Origin: an uncultured Collinsella sp.
GTDB lineage: Bacteria; Actinomycetota; Coriobacteriia; Coriobacteriales; Coriobacteriaceae
DNA: 64,000 nt
NCBI GenBank assembly: GCA_900544095.1
Contig: UQTV01000007.1
Coordinates: forward strand, 62,001-126,000
Reading direction: 5' to 3'
Of this stretch, positions 33,229-41,373 are shown one piece after another (positions within the stretch are counted from its first letter, which is position 1; every line of letters starts with the position of its first letter). The position numbers were made by a program, and so were the translations under genes. The notes beneath the pieces were generated by a model. It made no database searches. It was not told where the DNA came from and worked only from the letters and a program-made list of their open reading frames with translations.

Positions 33229-35073
33229 CTAGCCCATGACTGACATGGCGAGCAGCACCGCGGCGATGCAATACGCCACACACGAGATCATGACGGCAAT
33301 AACGTTCATGGCGGTGCCCGACGTGTTGAGGTCATGCTCGTCACGCCAGAACAGCACCATCAGGTAAATCACGGCGCTCATGTTGCCAACCAGGCAAATA
33401 ATGGCAGCGATATTAAAGCACCCGGTAAAGAGCTGCTCCTCAAACATGGGCGCATCGAGGAACGCAGCGGTGCGCACCAGCTGGGCGCACAGGTAGGTCA
33501 CGAGTGACAGAATCAGGCCCATGCCCGTGCTCTGGAAGAAGAACCCCAGATACGGCTTGGGCTCGTCGTCGTGACCGTCATACTCCAGGAAGTAGTTCTT
33601 GACGAACGACACCATGCGCGAGGCCGCCAGCAGCACGAGCGGCATGGCGCACATGGGGAACACCACCAGATGCGCGGAGCCGAGCGCCGTCCCCAGCACG
33701 GTCGCCATGATGCACGACGCGATGCCCCATACAACAACCCAGTACTGGCGATGCACGAACCAGCTGAGCACGTTCGTCGAGTCGTCCGACGCGCTGTCGC
33801 CCGAGCCGACACCGGCGATCTGCAGGTCCTCCTGATGCTCCTCGGCGATAACGTCCATGGCGTCGTCGAAGGTTACGATACCCAGGATATGACGGTTCTC
33901 GTCGCAGACGGGGATAGCGACCAGGTCATACTTGGTCATCTCGTCCGTTACGTCTTCCTGGTCGTCGTCGGGCGACACATAAACCAGGTCGCGATAGGCC
34001 AGCTGGCCCAGCGTGGCGTCGCGATCGGCCACGATCAGCGTGCGCAGCGAAAGCACGCCAGTCAGCATGCCGCTCGGATCCTCGGTATAGACGTAGTAGA
34101 CGCTTTCGAAGTCCTCGTCGAGCTCGCGAATCGCCTCGATGGCATCACCGACCGTTGCCGTCGCGGGCAGGGAGACAAACTCCGAGGTCATGATGCGGCC
34201 GGCGGTGTTGTCCTCATACCCCAGCAGATTACGAATCGCCTTCTCCTCCTTGACGCCCATCAGGCGCAGGAGCTTCTCGGCCTTCTCGTAATCGAGCTCG
34301 TCGATCAGGTCGGCAGCGTCGTCCGGGTCCATCATGGCCAGCATCGACGATGCGTCGGTGTCGGACAGGCCCTCGAGCATCTCGGTCATAAGCTCGTCGT
34401 CATCGAACTCCGAGATGGCCTCGGCGGCCTGGGCAGTATCGAGCTGCGCAAACACCTGCGCACGCAGACGTGGGTCGAGCTGCTCGATAATGTCGGCGAT
34501 GTCGGCAGGGTGCAGCTCGCCGAGCGTCTTGTGCGACACCGAGAGCTGGATGTTCTTAGTCGAGCGATCGAGCAGGTCCATGTAGGACCAAGCGATGATG
34601 TCCTCACTGAGCGGCTTACCCAGGTGCTTCATAAAGCCTTCGACGATATGCTCGAGCGCGGGGCTGATGGCGCGTAGCAGACCGCGGGCACCGACCTCGG
34701 CACCCAGCAGGCGCAGCTGGTTTTCGCCCGACATGGAAAACTTGATGTCGTTTACGCGCACGACCTTCATGCCCTGCGTGTCGACGATCTGCTTGTTGAG
34801 CACGTCGCGTGCGAGCAAGAGCTCGGTCGGCTGCAGGTACGAAAAACGGATTTCGGTGGCCGACGCCTTAAGGTACACGCCCGTCTCGTCGATACGGTCG
34901 ACCCATTTGCGCCAACTGATCATAAACGGCGTCTTGCCGGGTCCGCGGAACGCGAGCGACGTCACGTGCGGAAAAACTTCGCCGGTAGCAATACCAAAAT
35001 CGTTGACCACGCCGAGCTTTTCGCCGTCGACGTCCAAGACCGGCAATTTGAGCATCTCACTCAGATAATTCAA
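33229..35073 (-). CDS. PRC-MgtE_N-CBS protein with non-MgtE membrane domain
   Basis: The 614-residue protein starts with PRC-barrel-like repeats (about 1-150; LPVLDVDGEKLGVVNDFG, DTQGMKVVRVNDIKF). An MgtE intracellular N domain follows (about 175-290; LHPADIADIIEQLD, DPDDAADLIDELDYEKAEKLL), then paired CBS domains (about 295-420; TAGRIMTSEFVSLP) as in MgtE Mg2+ sensors. The last 170 residues form about five helices but lack the MgtE pore signatures (GGNxGNQ, LSDxTG). It may be a Mg2+ sensor that gates the adjacent NRAMP-related transporter rather than a transporter itself. It is the first gene of the operon. Confidence 0.75.
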   Translation of the reverse strand: MNYLSEMLKLPVLDVDGEKLGVVNDFGIATGEVFPHVTSLAFRGPGKTPFMISWRKWVDRIDETGVYLKASATEIRFSYLQPTELLLARDVLNKQIVDTQGMKVVRVNDIKFSMSGENQLRLLGAEVGARGLLRAISPALEHIVEGFMKHLGKPLSEDIIAWSYMDLLDRSTKNIQLSVSHKTLGELHPADIADIIEQLDPRLRAQVFAQLDTAQAAEAISEFDDDELMTEMLEGLSDTDASSMLAMMDPDDAADLIDELDYEKAEKLLRLMGVKEEKAIRNLLGYEDNTAGRIMTSEFVSLPATATVGDAIEAIRELDEDFESVYYVYTEDPSGMLTGVLSLRTLIVADRDATLGQLAYRDLVYVSPDDDQEDVTDEMTKYDLVAIPVCDENRHILGIVTFDDAMDVIAEEHQEDLQIAGVGSGDSASDDSTNVLSWFVHRQYWVVVWGIASCIMATVLGTALGSAHLVVFPMCAMPLVLLAASRMVSFVKNYFLEYDGHDDEPKPYLGFFFQSTGMGLILSLVTYLCAQLVRTAAFLDAPMFEEQLFTGCFNIAAIICLVGNMSAVIYLMVLFWRDEHDLNTSGTAMNVIAVMISCVAYCIAAVLLAMSVMG

Positions 35074-35180
35074 TGGTGCTCCCCATCATTATTCCTCCGG
35101 ACGCGGCCATGCCGGCGCGCCATCCGTGGACTTTTAGATATGTATACGCATGCGCGGGCGGCACGCCGCTCGGCGCTCAC

Positions 35181-35256
35181 ACCCCGTGCATGCGCAGAAA
35201 GCACCTGCATGGGGTCATCGACTGTATGGTCGAGGTTTGGATTTCACCTGTAACCT
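35181..35256 (-). promoter_or_regulatory. Structured leader of the MgtE-like/NRAMP operon
   Basis: The 330-base gap upstream of 35073 folds on the minus strand into successive stems: AGGTT/AACCT (35233-35256), CGAC/GTCG (35219-35232) and an ACCCC-TGCA stem (35181-35215), about 110 bases before the start codon. A GATAAT-like box lies just upstream, near 35272-35277. I do not recognise the M-box or yybP-ykoY consensus. A metal-sensing leader is possible but unproven. Confidence 0.35.
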
Positions 35257-35367
35257 TTCTCTTGACCCTTATTATCCGCAGTAACTATAGCATCAGCATC
35301 GCGCTGTGGCGCCAAATTTTTGCGCTGCACATCGCAGGCATACCAAAGGCTGACGCATCCGTGACAT

Positions 35368-35394
35368 AGTCATTGGGGACGTTCTTAAATGACT
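35368..35394. repeat. 27-bp palindromic repeat, GGGGACGTTCTTAAA family, copy 3
   Basis: AGTCATTGGGGACG followed by TTCTTAAATGACT, ends complementary. It lies ten bases beyond the stop of the NodB-like gene. Confidence 0.85.
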
Positions 35395-35403
35395 ACCCAA
35401 TAA

Positions 35404-36810
35404 CTACTCTGCGGTGTCGTTGTCCTCGGCAAGTTGGGGGAACACGGCATCCTTGGGCATGGTGACCTTCGTCAGCGAGGTGAGCTTTTTTCTCAGCGAC
35501 GTGTCCGTCTTGACCAGGTCGCTGAGCGTCACGATCTTGTAGCCGTCGGCAATGAGGCCGTCGATAATCTGCGGCAGCGCCTCGAGCGTCTGCTCGGCGC
35601 ATTCGTCTCTATCGGTGAGCAGCACGATATTGCCCGGCGTCACCGAATCGAGCACCGTCGAGACCTGCTCGTCGGCACCGTTGAGCAGCCAGTCGCCCGA
35701 GTCAATATTCCACGAGACCACGGCGGAGACCAAGTCCATCGCATCAATCCAGTTTTGCTCGTCAAAGGCAGCATAGGGAGCACGCAGCAGCATCGTCTTC
35801 ACGCCGGTCGCCGACTTAATCGCATCGGTGCCTTTCGTGATCTGTTCGCGTACCGCCTCACGGTCCTGACCCTTGAGCGAATCGTCGCTGTAGCTGTTGG
35901 ATCCGATCTCGCACCCGGCATCGACAATCGCCTTGGCCGTGGCAGGCGATGCCTCGGCCGCATCGCCCGACAGGAAGAACGTCGCGGTGACGCCCTTTTC
36001 CTTGAGTACCTGCAAGATCTGCTTGGTAGCGCTGCTCGGACCCTCGTCAAACGTCAGCGCCACGTACTTTTTGTTGCCCTTGGGCGCCACGCTGGCGCAC
36101 GCAACGACGCAATCGGTGGCGGGCACGACCTCGCCGCGGTCCTGTGTCTTGCCCGATTGCTCGCCGACCCACACCTCGGAGCGGCCCTGGACACCCCACG
36201 TCTGCACATACTCGATAGCGCCCGTACCCTCGACCTTGAGCTTGGGCTCGATAACCGTAGCCTGAACCTCGTGCTTCTCGTAGGTGTTACGGCCATCCTT
36301 GACCGTCACCTTCTCGCCGCCCTCAAGTTCGCGGCTATCCCATTTGCCCTGCTTCACGCGCTTGCCGTCGACCTTCACCGACAGCTTTTCGCCCCCATGG
36401 CGCTTGAGCACGCTGTCATCGACGGCCAGCAGGTCGCCTGCGTCGTAGGTGTCAGTCAACTCCTGGTCGTCGATGAGATTCTGCAGCGTAGAGCCCACAC
36501 GCACCGCTGTCTTCTGGCCGTTGAGCTCCACGTCCACACTGCGGTTGACGTAGCCCACGACGGCAGCGATAAACAGCACGAGCGCGCAACCCACGGCGAT
36601 GAGCGCGTAGGGCAGGCGAGACGAACGACGGGGTGTGCGGCTGTTGCCGATGCGCGCGCTGCGATCGCTAAAGCCGCGGCTATGGTTGAGATACATCGCG
36701 CCGGGCTTACGGTGACGGCGGCGCTGACCGCTGGGCAGCTGCCCCAGGTCGCGGCGCGCCGTCGGACGCGCACCCGAACGCCCGTTTAAGTTGGATCCGT
36801 TTTGGCGCAT
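35404..36810 (-). CDS. NodB-like polysaccharide deacetylase homologue lacking the metal-binding His residues
   Basis: The 468-residue protein has a basic cytoplasmic tail (1-65), one membrane helix (67-87), an extracellular DUF348/G5-like region (90-190) and a NodB-type domain from about 248. In active enzymes the first motif is TFDDGP and the zinc motif is HxxxH. Here they read TFDEGP (Asp255, Glu256) and NSYSD (Asn305, Asp309). The catalytic-Arg motif RAPYAAF is kept. Loss of both His suggests a non-catalytic, perhaps glycan-binding, wall protein. GGGGGAGGGCAC precedes the ATG. Confidence 0.8.
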   Translation of the reverse strand: MRQNGSNLNGRSGARPTARRDLGQLPSGQRRRHRKPGAMYLNHSRGFSDRSARIGNSRTPRRSSRLPYALIAVGCALVLFIAAVVGYVNRSVDVELNGQKTAVRVGSTLQNLIDDQELTDTYDAGDLLAVDDSVLKRHGGEKLSVKVDGKRVKQGKWDSRELEGGEKVTVKDGRNTYEKHEVQATVIEPKLKVEGTGAIEYVQTWGVQGRSEVWVGEQSGKTQDRGEVVPATDCVVACASVAPKGNKKYVALTFDEGPSSATKQILQVLKEKGVTATFFLSGDAAEASPATAKAIVDAGCEIGSNSYSDDSLKGQDREAVREQITKGTDAIKSATGVKTMLLRAPYAAFDEQNWIDAMDLVSAVVSWNIDSGDWLLNGADEQVSTVLDSVTPGNIVLLTDRDECAEQTLEALPQIIDGLIADGYKIVTLSDLVKTDTSLRKKLTSLTKVTMPKDAVFPQLAEDNDTAE

Positions 36811-36831
36811 GTGCCCTCCCCCATAAACACA

Positions 36832-36861
36832 GCAAGCCGGAGCAACAGGTCTCCGGCTTGC
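36832..36861 (-). terminator. Hairpin between the PRC-barrel and NodB-like genes
   Basis: A perfect 11-bp stem (GCAAGCCGGAG) with an eight-base loop, 22 bases after the PRC-barrel gene. The T-run is poor (TGTGTTTA on the minus strand). Confidence 0.55.
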
Positions 36862-36882
36862 CTCCCATCATTTGGTACGTCG

Positions 36883-37638
36883 CTATTTTGTAGCTTTTGA
36901 CGAGCCTCCGCTCGCCTTTTGGTATTCGTCCTTAAAGGCCTTGAACATACCGCGCGTCTTGCCGAGCTGCTTGCCCAGTGCGCGGCTGCCCTTGTCCACG
37001 GCGACCGATCCCTTGTCATCGAGCACCTTGGCGCCCTTTTTGACCTTGTCGCCCACCACGACGCTGGCCTCGGCGGCCTTGGCAGCCGCACCGCCCGAAT
37101 ACCCGAGCGACTTGACCTCGTCCGAGACGACCATCGCGCCGTTCTCGTAGCCGCGCAGCATCGTCGGCGGCACCTGCGTGTCACCAACCAAAACACTCGA
37201 AGCAGCGCCGGCGGTCACATAGAATGCCTGCACGATGCCCGAGCGCGGCTTGAACTCAACGTCCGAGCAATAGCCCACGACGTCGCCCGATTCCGTGCGC
37301 ACGTCCATACCGACCCAGATGATGCAATCGTCCAGGTTGATGTCGAGGCGCTTGGCCGCAGCGGTATCGTAGGTGCCCTTGACGTCGTCAACCGCGATGG
37401 CGCCCTCGTAGACACCAATGGCGTCGAGCGCTACGAATCGGTCGGGACGCTCGATCATGCCCGCGATATCGGACTGGCGGACCATAAAGCCGACCACGCG
37501 CGTACCGCCCGGGGTAAAGACCGGAAAGTGAATCTTTCCGAGCTTTTTGGGGCTGCGCGGCGTGCCGTCCTTTTTGGTGCGCTTGTCCTCGGTAGGCTTG
37601 CGATAGATCTTGGCGCCGACAAAATCCCCAGCGCGCAT
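36883..37638 (-). CDS. PRC-barrel domain protein
   Basis: The 251-residue soluble protein has two PRC-barrel-like segments (about 35-85, FPVFTPGGTRVVGFMV; about 95-150, DDCIIWVGMDVRTESGDVVGY) and a basic C-terminal tail (VGDKVKKGAKVLDDKGSVAV). PRC barrels bind RNA or membrane-associated partners. Its ATG overlaps the stop of the upstream YtxH-type gene by one base, so the two are co-translated and probably work together at the membrane. Function unknown. Confidence 0.75.
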   Translation of the reverse strand: MRAGDFVGAKIYRKPTEDKRTKKDGTPRSPKKLGKIHFPVFTPGGTRVVGFMVRQSDIAGMIERPDRFVALDAIGVYEGAIAVDDVKGTYDTAAAKRLDINLDDCIIWVGMDVRTESGDVVGYCSDVEFKPRSGIVQAFYVTAGAASSVLVGDTQVPPTMLRGYENGAMVVSDEVKSLGYSGGAAAKAAEASVVVGDKVKKGAKVLDDKGSVAVDKGSRALGKQLGKTRGMFKAFKDEYQKASGGSSKATK

Positions 37639-38027
37639 TATGCCTCGGTCGAGGGTTCCGCAGCCCCGGCATCAGCCTCGACGGCGTTCTCGACCACGAC
37701 GTCGGCGGCAGGCGTCACGTTGCCACCCGAAATGGCGTCGTTGAGCTGCTCGCGCAGCTGGTCCATGCGCTCGCGGGCCAGGTCGACCTTGGCGCGCAGG
37801 TCGTCGGTCTTGGCGTCGACCATCGGGCCAAAGTCATTCACCGCAGCACGGGCCTCCTCGGCGCCGTGCTCGTAGGTGTCGCGCATATTGTCCCAGGCGT
37901 CGTTGGCGATATCGGCAGCCATGGCGCGGGTTTCGGCGCCCGAGCGCGGGGCCAGAGCAACGCCGATAATAGCGCCAGCAGCAGCACCAAAAAGTGCGCC
38001 GGAGACAAAGCTGAAAGTCTTACCCAT
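37638..38027 (-). CDS. YtxH-domain protein
   Basis: The 129-residue protein has one N-terminal glycine-rich membrane helix (SFVSGALFGAAAGAIIGVALAPRSG), the YtxH signature ending in LAPxSG, then a helical acidic domain with heptad spacing (DDLRAKVDLARERMDQLREQL). Such proteins are often stress-linked in Gram-positives. Start at 38027: GAGAGG is 7 bases upstream; the ATG two codons earlier is too close to it. It is coupled to the PRC-barrel gene. Confidence 0.8.
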   Translation of the reverse strand: MGKTFSFVSGALFGAAAGAIIGVALAPRSGAETRAMAADIANDAWDNMRDTYEHGAEEARAAVNDFGPMVDAKTDDLRAKVDLARERMDQLREQLNDAISGGNVTPAADVVVENAVEADAGAAEPSTEA

Positions 38028-38163
38028 GATCATTCCTCTCCTGCGGGCACGTCGGTGCCCACCGTTTGAATGCTGTCCATTATACCCGCAGCGCATCACT
38101 TGCCGCTCCGCTCATCTGCGTACGGCAAAGGCGCAGGTACGTGATGGTGATAAACGCGTAGGC

Positions 38164-38997
38164 CTACTCCTGAGGCATAGCCGGCATGGCCACCGTGGCA
38201 CCCGGGTCCTCGCCGGCGCCGTCCACGAGCGGCAGGCCGCCCTCATGCGCAGGTCCCGCCGGAACCGTCGCCGCACCGCCAAAGACGGCAGCGGAGGCCT
38301 CGTGGTTCTCGGCAACCGCGCCCTCGGTATCAATCGCCACCTGGGGCTCGTCGTCAAAGTTGGGGACGCCCTGGGGCTCGGTGGAAACGGGCTCGGCGGT
38401 CGCATCGGCAACGGGCTCGGCGTCAACCGGCACATCGCCCTCGTCAGCGCCCTCGTCCTCGGCAGTATCTTCGCCGTTCGCAGCGGCAACGGCCTCGTGC
38501 GGGTCCTTGCCCTCGGCCTCGGCACGCATGCCCAGCACCAGGTTGCGCAGGCCCGCGACCGTGCCGTCCACATCGGGGGCGGGCTGGTCGGCGTGCAGAT
38601 AGGCCCAATCCATCATAAAGGTGGCCGACGACAGCGCACCGATGGCCAGTGCGTCGTCGGGGCACGAAAGCTCGACCTCAAAGACACGCTCGTCATGCTC
38701 GCTTACGCGTGTGCGGCCGCACGAGATGCTACCGGCAAGACCGGTCTCGTTCATGAGCTCGACCGTCACGTGCTCCAGCAGATGGCAGAGCTCGGTCTGA
38801 CCCATGCAGTCCTGGAACTCGCGGCCGGAATCGCCCAGGCACAGATGCTTGGCAATCGCCGGCACCAGGTAGTACACGCGCGCCGTGGCCTCGATGTCCT
38901 CCGAAGTCATAAGCGGCATGCCGGGGTTCACCAGCACATGCGCGCAGATCTTGTCCTCGCTGACGGTGACCTTAAGGATGTTGAACAGGCCTGCCAT
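38164..38997 (-). CDS. Hypothetical protein, cyanophycin-synthetase-N-like domain plus acidic tail
   Basis: Residues 1-150 are folded and contain QTELCHLLEHVTVELMNETG, reminiscent of the His-rich EHVALEL segment in the N-terminal domain of cyanophycin synthetases. The ligase domains of that enzyme are absent. Residues about 165-277 are an Ala/Glu/Asp/Pro-rich disordered tail. The similarity is by eye and weak, so no function is assigned. GGGGAGAGTT precedes the ATG. It sits 24 bases downstream of the CorC-like gene and may share its transcript. Confidence 0.55.
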   Translation of the reverse strand: MAGLFNILKVTVSEDKICAHVLVNPGMPLMTSEDIEATARVYYLVPAIAKHLCLGDSGREFQDCMGQTELCHLLEHVTVELMNETGLAGSISCGRTRVSEHDERVFEVELSCPDDALAIGALSSATFMMDWAYLHADQPAPDVDGTVAGLRNLVLGMRAEAEGKDPHEAVAAANGEDTAEDEGADEGDVPVDAEPVADATAEPVSTEPQGVPNFDDEPQVAIDTEGAVAENHEASAAVFGGAATVPAGPAHEGGLPLVDGAGEDPGATVAMPAMPQE

Positions 38998-39021
38998 AAC
39001 TCTCCCCTACTCGTCCTTGCC

Positions 39022-40395
39022 CTACTCGTCGCCGTCGTGCGGGTCCGCAGAGCCCGCACCCGACGCCGCCGGCTTCTCTGCCGAAGACTCGGAATCCTTC
39101 TTATCGGTTTCGGCCGGAGCGATCACGCGAATGAGCGAGATGCGCTGGCCACGCATCGACTGCACTTTAAACTTGTACCCCGCGACCTCAAACACCTCAC
39201 CGATGTCGGGCACCGAGTCGCAAAGCTCCAAGATCCAGCCGGCGATGGTCTCATAATCATCGCTTTCCTCGAGCGGCCAACCAAGCTCAATCGCGTCATC
39301 GCACGAAAAACGCCCATCAACGAGCCACTCGCGGCGCGAAAGGCGCGTGAGATACTTGTTGTCGGGATCGAACTCGTCCTCGATCTCGCCGACGATCTCC
39401 TCGACGATGTCCTCGATGGTGATGATGCCGGCCGTGCCGCCGTACTCGTCCACGACCACCACGATCTGGTCGTGCGAGGTCTGCATCTCGGACAGCAGCG
39501 GCAGGATGTCCTTGGTGTCGGGCACAAAGGTGGCGTCGCGCAAAAAGCCGGCGATGGGCTGGTCGCCCTTGCCGTCGAGCGCGGGCTGGATCAGGTCCTT
39601 GATGTGCGCGATGCCCGCGACGTTGTCGGGGTCCTCGTGATAGACGGGAATGCGGCTAAAGCCGGTCTGGCGCATGGTGGATAGCACGCTGGCGACCGTC
39701 TCGTCATCCTCGCACATGGTGGTGTCCACGCGCGGCACCATGACCTCGCGGGCAACGGTGTCGCCCAAGTCAAAGATCTCGTGGATCATACGCTTTTCCT
39801 CGTCGAGCAGGTCGTCCTGCTCCGAGACCATGTACTTGATCTCTTCCTCCGAGACGTTTTGACGGTCATCGGCGCTCTTGATGCGTAAGACTCGGGCTAG
39901 GCCATCGGAGCAAGCGCCGGTCAGCCACACGAGCGGACGGGCGATCTTTTGGAAAAACGACAACGGTCCCACGACCTGCTTGGACACGCCCTCGGCGTTA
40001 GCGAGGCCGATGCGCTTGGGCACAAGCTCGCCGATCACGATGGACACAAAGGCGACGGCGACGGTGATGATGACCGGCGCCAGGCCGCTTGCGATGGCGG
40101 AAAGCGGCGCGATGCCAAAGCTCATGAGCCACGTGGCGAGCGGGTCGGACAGGCTCGTCGAGGCGACGGCGGACGAGGCGAAGCCCACGAGCGTGATGGC
40201 GACCTGGATGGTAGCCAACAGCTGATCGGAGTCGGCGGCGAGCTGGACGGCGCGCTCGGCGCGCTTATCGCCCTCCTCGGCATCGTGCTCCAGCACGGCG
40301 CGCTTAGCCGTGGTGAGCGCCATCTCGGACATAGAGAAGTAGCCGTTGATGAGGGTCAAAACGAGGGTGGTGATAAGGGAGATGGTTATGTCCAT
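39022..40395 (-). CDS. CNNM/CorC-type transporter-associated protein (DUF21-CBS-CorC_HlyC)
   Basis: The 457-residue protein has an N-terminal DUF21 membrane domain of about four helices (1-190; LINGYFSMSEMALTTAKRA, VIGELVPKRIGLANAE), a CBS pair (about 205-330; VMVPRVDTTMCEDDETV, VVDEYGGTAGIITIEDIVEEIVGEI) and a CorC_HlyC domain (345-430). An acidic tail follows. Bacterial relatives export or regulate Mg2+/Co2+; they are often labelled hemolysins without evidence. The ATG at 40395 has GGAGG 14 bases upstream, longer than usual. Confidence 0.88.
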   Translation of the reverse strand: MDITISLITTLVLTLINGYFSMSEMALTTAKRAVLEHDAEEGDKRAERAVQLAADSDQLLATIQVAITLVGFASSAVASTSLSDPLATWLMSFGIAPLSAIASGLAPVIITVAVAFVSIVIGELVPKRIGLANAEGVSKQVVGPLSFFQKIARPLVWLTGACSDGLARVLRIKSADDRQNVSEEEIKYMVSEQDDLLDEEKRMIHEIFDLGDTVAREVMVPRVDTTMCEDDETVASVLSTMRQTGFSRIPVYHEDPDNVAGIAHIKDLIQPALDGKGDQPIAGFLRDATFVPDTKDILPLLSEMQTSHDQIVVVVDEYGGTAGIITIEDIVEEIVGEIEDEFDPDNKYLTRLSRREWLVDGRFSCDDAIELGWPLEESDDYETIAGWILELCDSVPDIGEVFEVAGYKFKVQSMRGQRISLIRVIAPAETDKKDSESSAEKPAASGAGSADPHDGDE

Positions 40396-40503
40396 CGGGA
40401 GTTTCTCGAACCTCCAAGATTCGGGACGTTGGGTAGTAAGCGTAGGTGACGGATAGGGCAATTGCGCCGGTCGCCCGTGCGAGCGGGGCCGTGGGCGCGG
40501 TCG

Positions 40504-41187
40504 CTAGATTACGAAGAGGATCACCGCCATGAACTGGAAGATGCTGCCGGCGAGCACCCACAAGTGGAAAACACTGTGCAGATAGCGCACGTTTTTGGCG
40601 ATATAGAACGGCACGCCCGCGGTGTAGCACACGCCGCCGACGGCGAGCAGGGCAAGTGCCACGGGGTTGAGCAGCGCCACAAGTTCGGGCAGCTTAAAGA
40701 CAACGAGCCAGCCCATCAGCAGGTAGACCAGGCCGCTTACCCAGTGCGGTTGACGCTCGCGCATAAAGCACTCGAGGGCGATGCCGATAATGGCGATGGC
40801 CCATACGGCAAAGAACAGCACGGCGCCGCCGTCGTTTGCGAGCGTGATGAGGCAAAACGGCGTATAGCTGCCGGCTATGAGCAGGTAGATGCAGCTGTGG
40901 TCGATGATGCGGAACACGCGCTTGGCGCGCGCGGGTTGAATCGCATGGTAGAGCGTGGAGGCTAGGTATTCGAGAATAATACTGGCGCCGTAGACGATTG
41001 CCGCGGCCATGTGGGCCGGGCCACCGCCGCGCAGTGCAGCGAATACGATCAGGAGCACCAGACCCGCGATACCCAGCAAGCAGCCGACACCATGGGTGAC
41101 GGAGTTCATGATCTCCTCGCCCACCGTGTAGTGCGGAACGGCCGCGGCCTTGGGTCGCGGCTTGGAACTGTCGCTCGAATCGGACAT
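40504..41187 (-). CDS. Hemolysin III/PAQR family membrane protein
   Basis: The 227-residue protein has seven membrane helices and the PAQR motifs: EIMNSVTHGVGCLLGIAG (with the first conserved His), STLYHAI, FRIIDHSCIYLLIAGSYTPFCL and HSVFHLWVLAGS. The conserved His and Asp residues could hold zinc, as in adiponectin-receptor hydrolases. The substrate is not known for bacterial members. Start is the ATG at 41187, 11 bases after GGAGG; an earlier TTG overlaps that site. Confidence 0.9.
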   Translation of the reverse strand: MSDSSDSSKPRPKAAAVPHYTVGEEIMNSVTHGVGCLLGIAGLVLLIVFAALRGGGPAHMAAAIVYGASIILEYLASTLYHAIQPARAKRVFRIIDHSCIYLLIAGSYTPFCLITLANDGGAVLFFAVWAIAIIGIALECFMRERQPHWVSGLVYLLMGWLVVFKLPELVALLNPVALALLAVGGVCYTAGVPFYIAKNVRYLHSVFHLWVLAGSIFQFMAVILFVI

Positions 41188-41294
41188 GCCGGTTACATCC
41201 TCCAACGTAAAGAGTTCTCAACACTATATCAAAGCGTCTGGGTGCGTGCGAAATTTGCACCATACGTGACCCTTTGTTTACCCATTCTTTGCCT

Positions 41295-41355
41295 GTTGAC
41301 GCATCAACGGCGAACGTCCATAATGCGCTTGCATTAAATGTTGATGCATTAACAT
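41295..41355 (+). promoter_or_regulatory. Promoter with two operator palindromes for the alpha/beta hydrolase
   Basis: TTGACG (41296-41301) and CATAAT (41319-41324) are 17 bases apart. The -35 box lies inside palindrome 1 (GTTGACGCATCAAC, 41295-41308). Palindrome 2 (ATGTTGATGCATTAACAT, 41338-41355) lies just past the expected start of transcription. Two like sites around one promoter point to repression by a dimeric regulator not encoded next door. Confidence 0.7.
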
Positions 41356-41373
41356 CTTATAGGAGAATACCGC

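Noticed and set aside
35074..35300. M-box, yybP-ykoY or cobalamin riboswitch
   Set aside because: GGTGAAATCC in the leader recalls part of a cobalamin element, but the conserved B12 box and the M-box or manganese core are not present.
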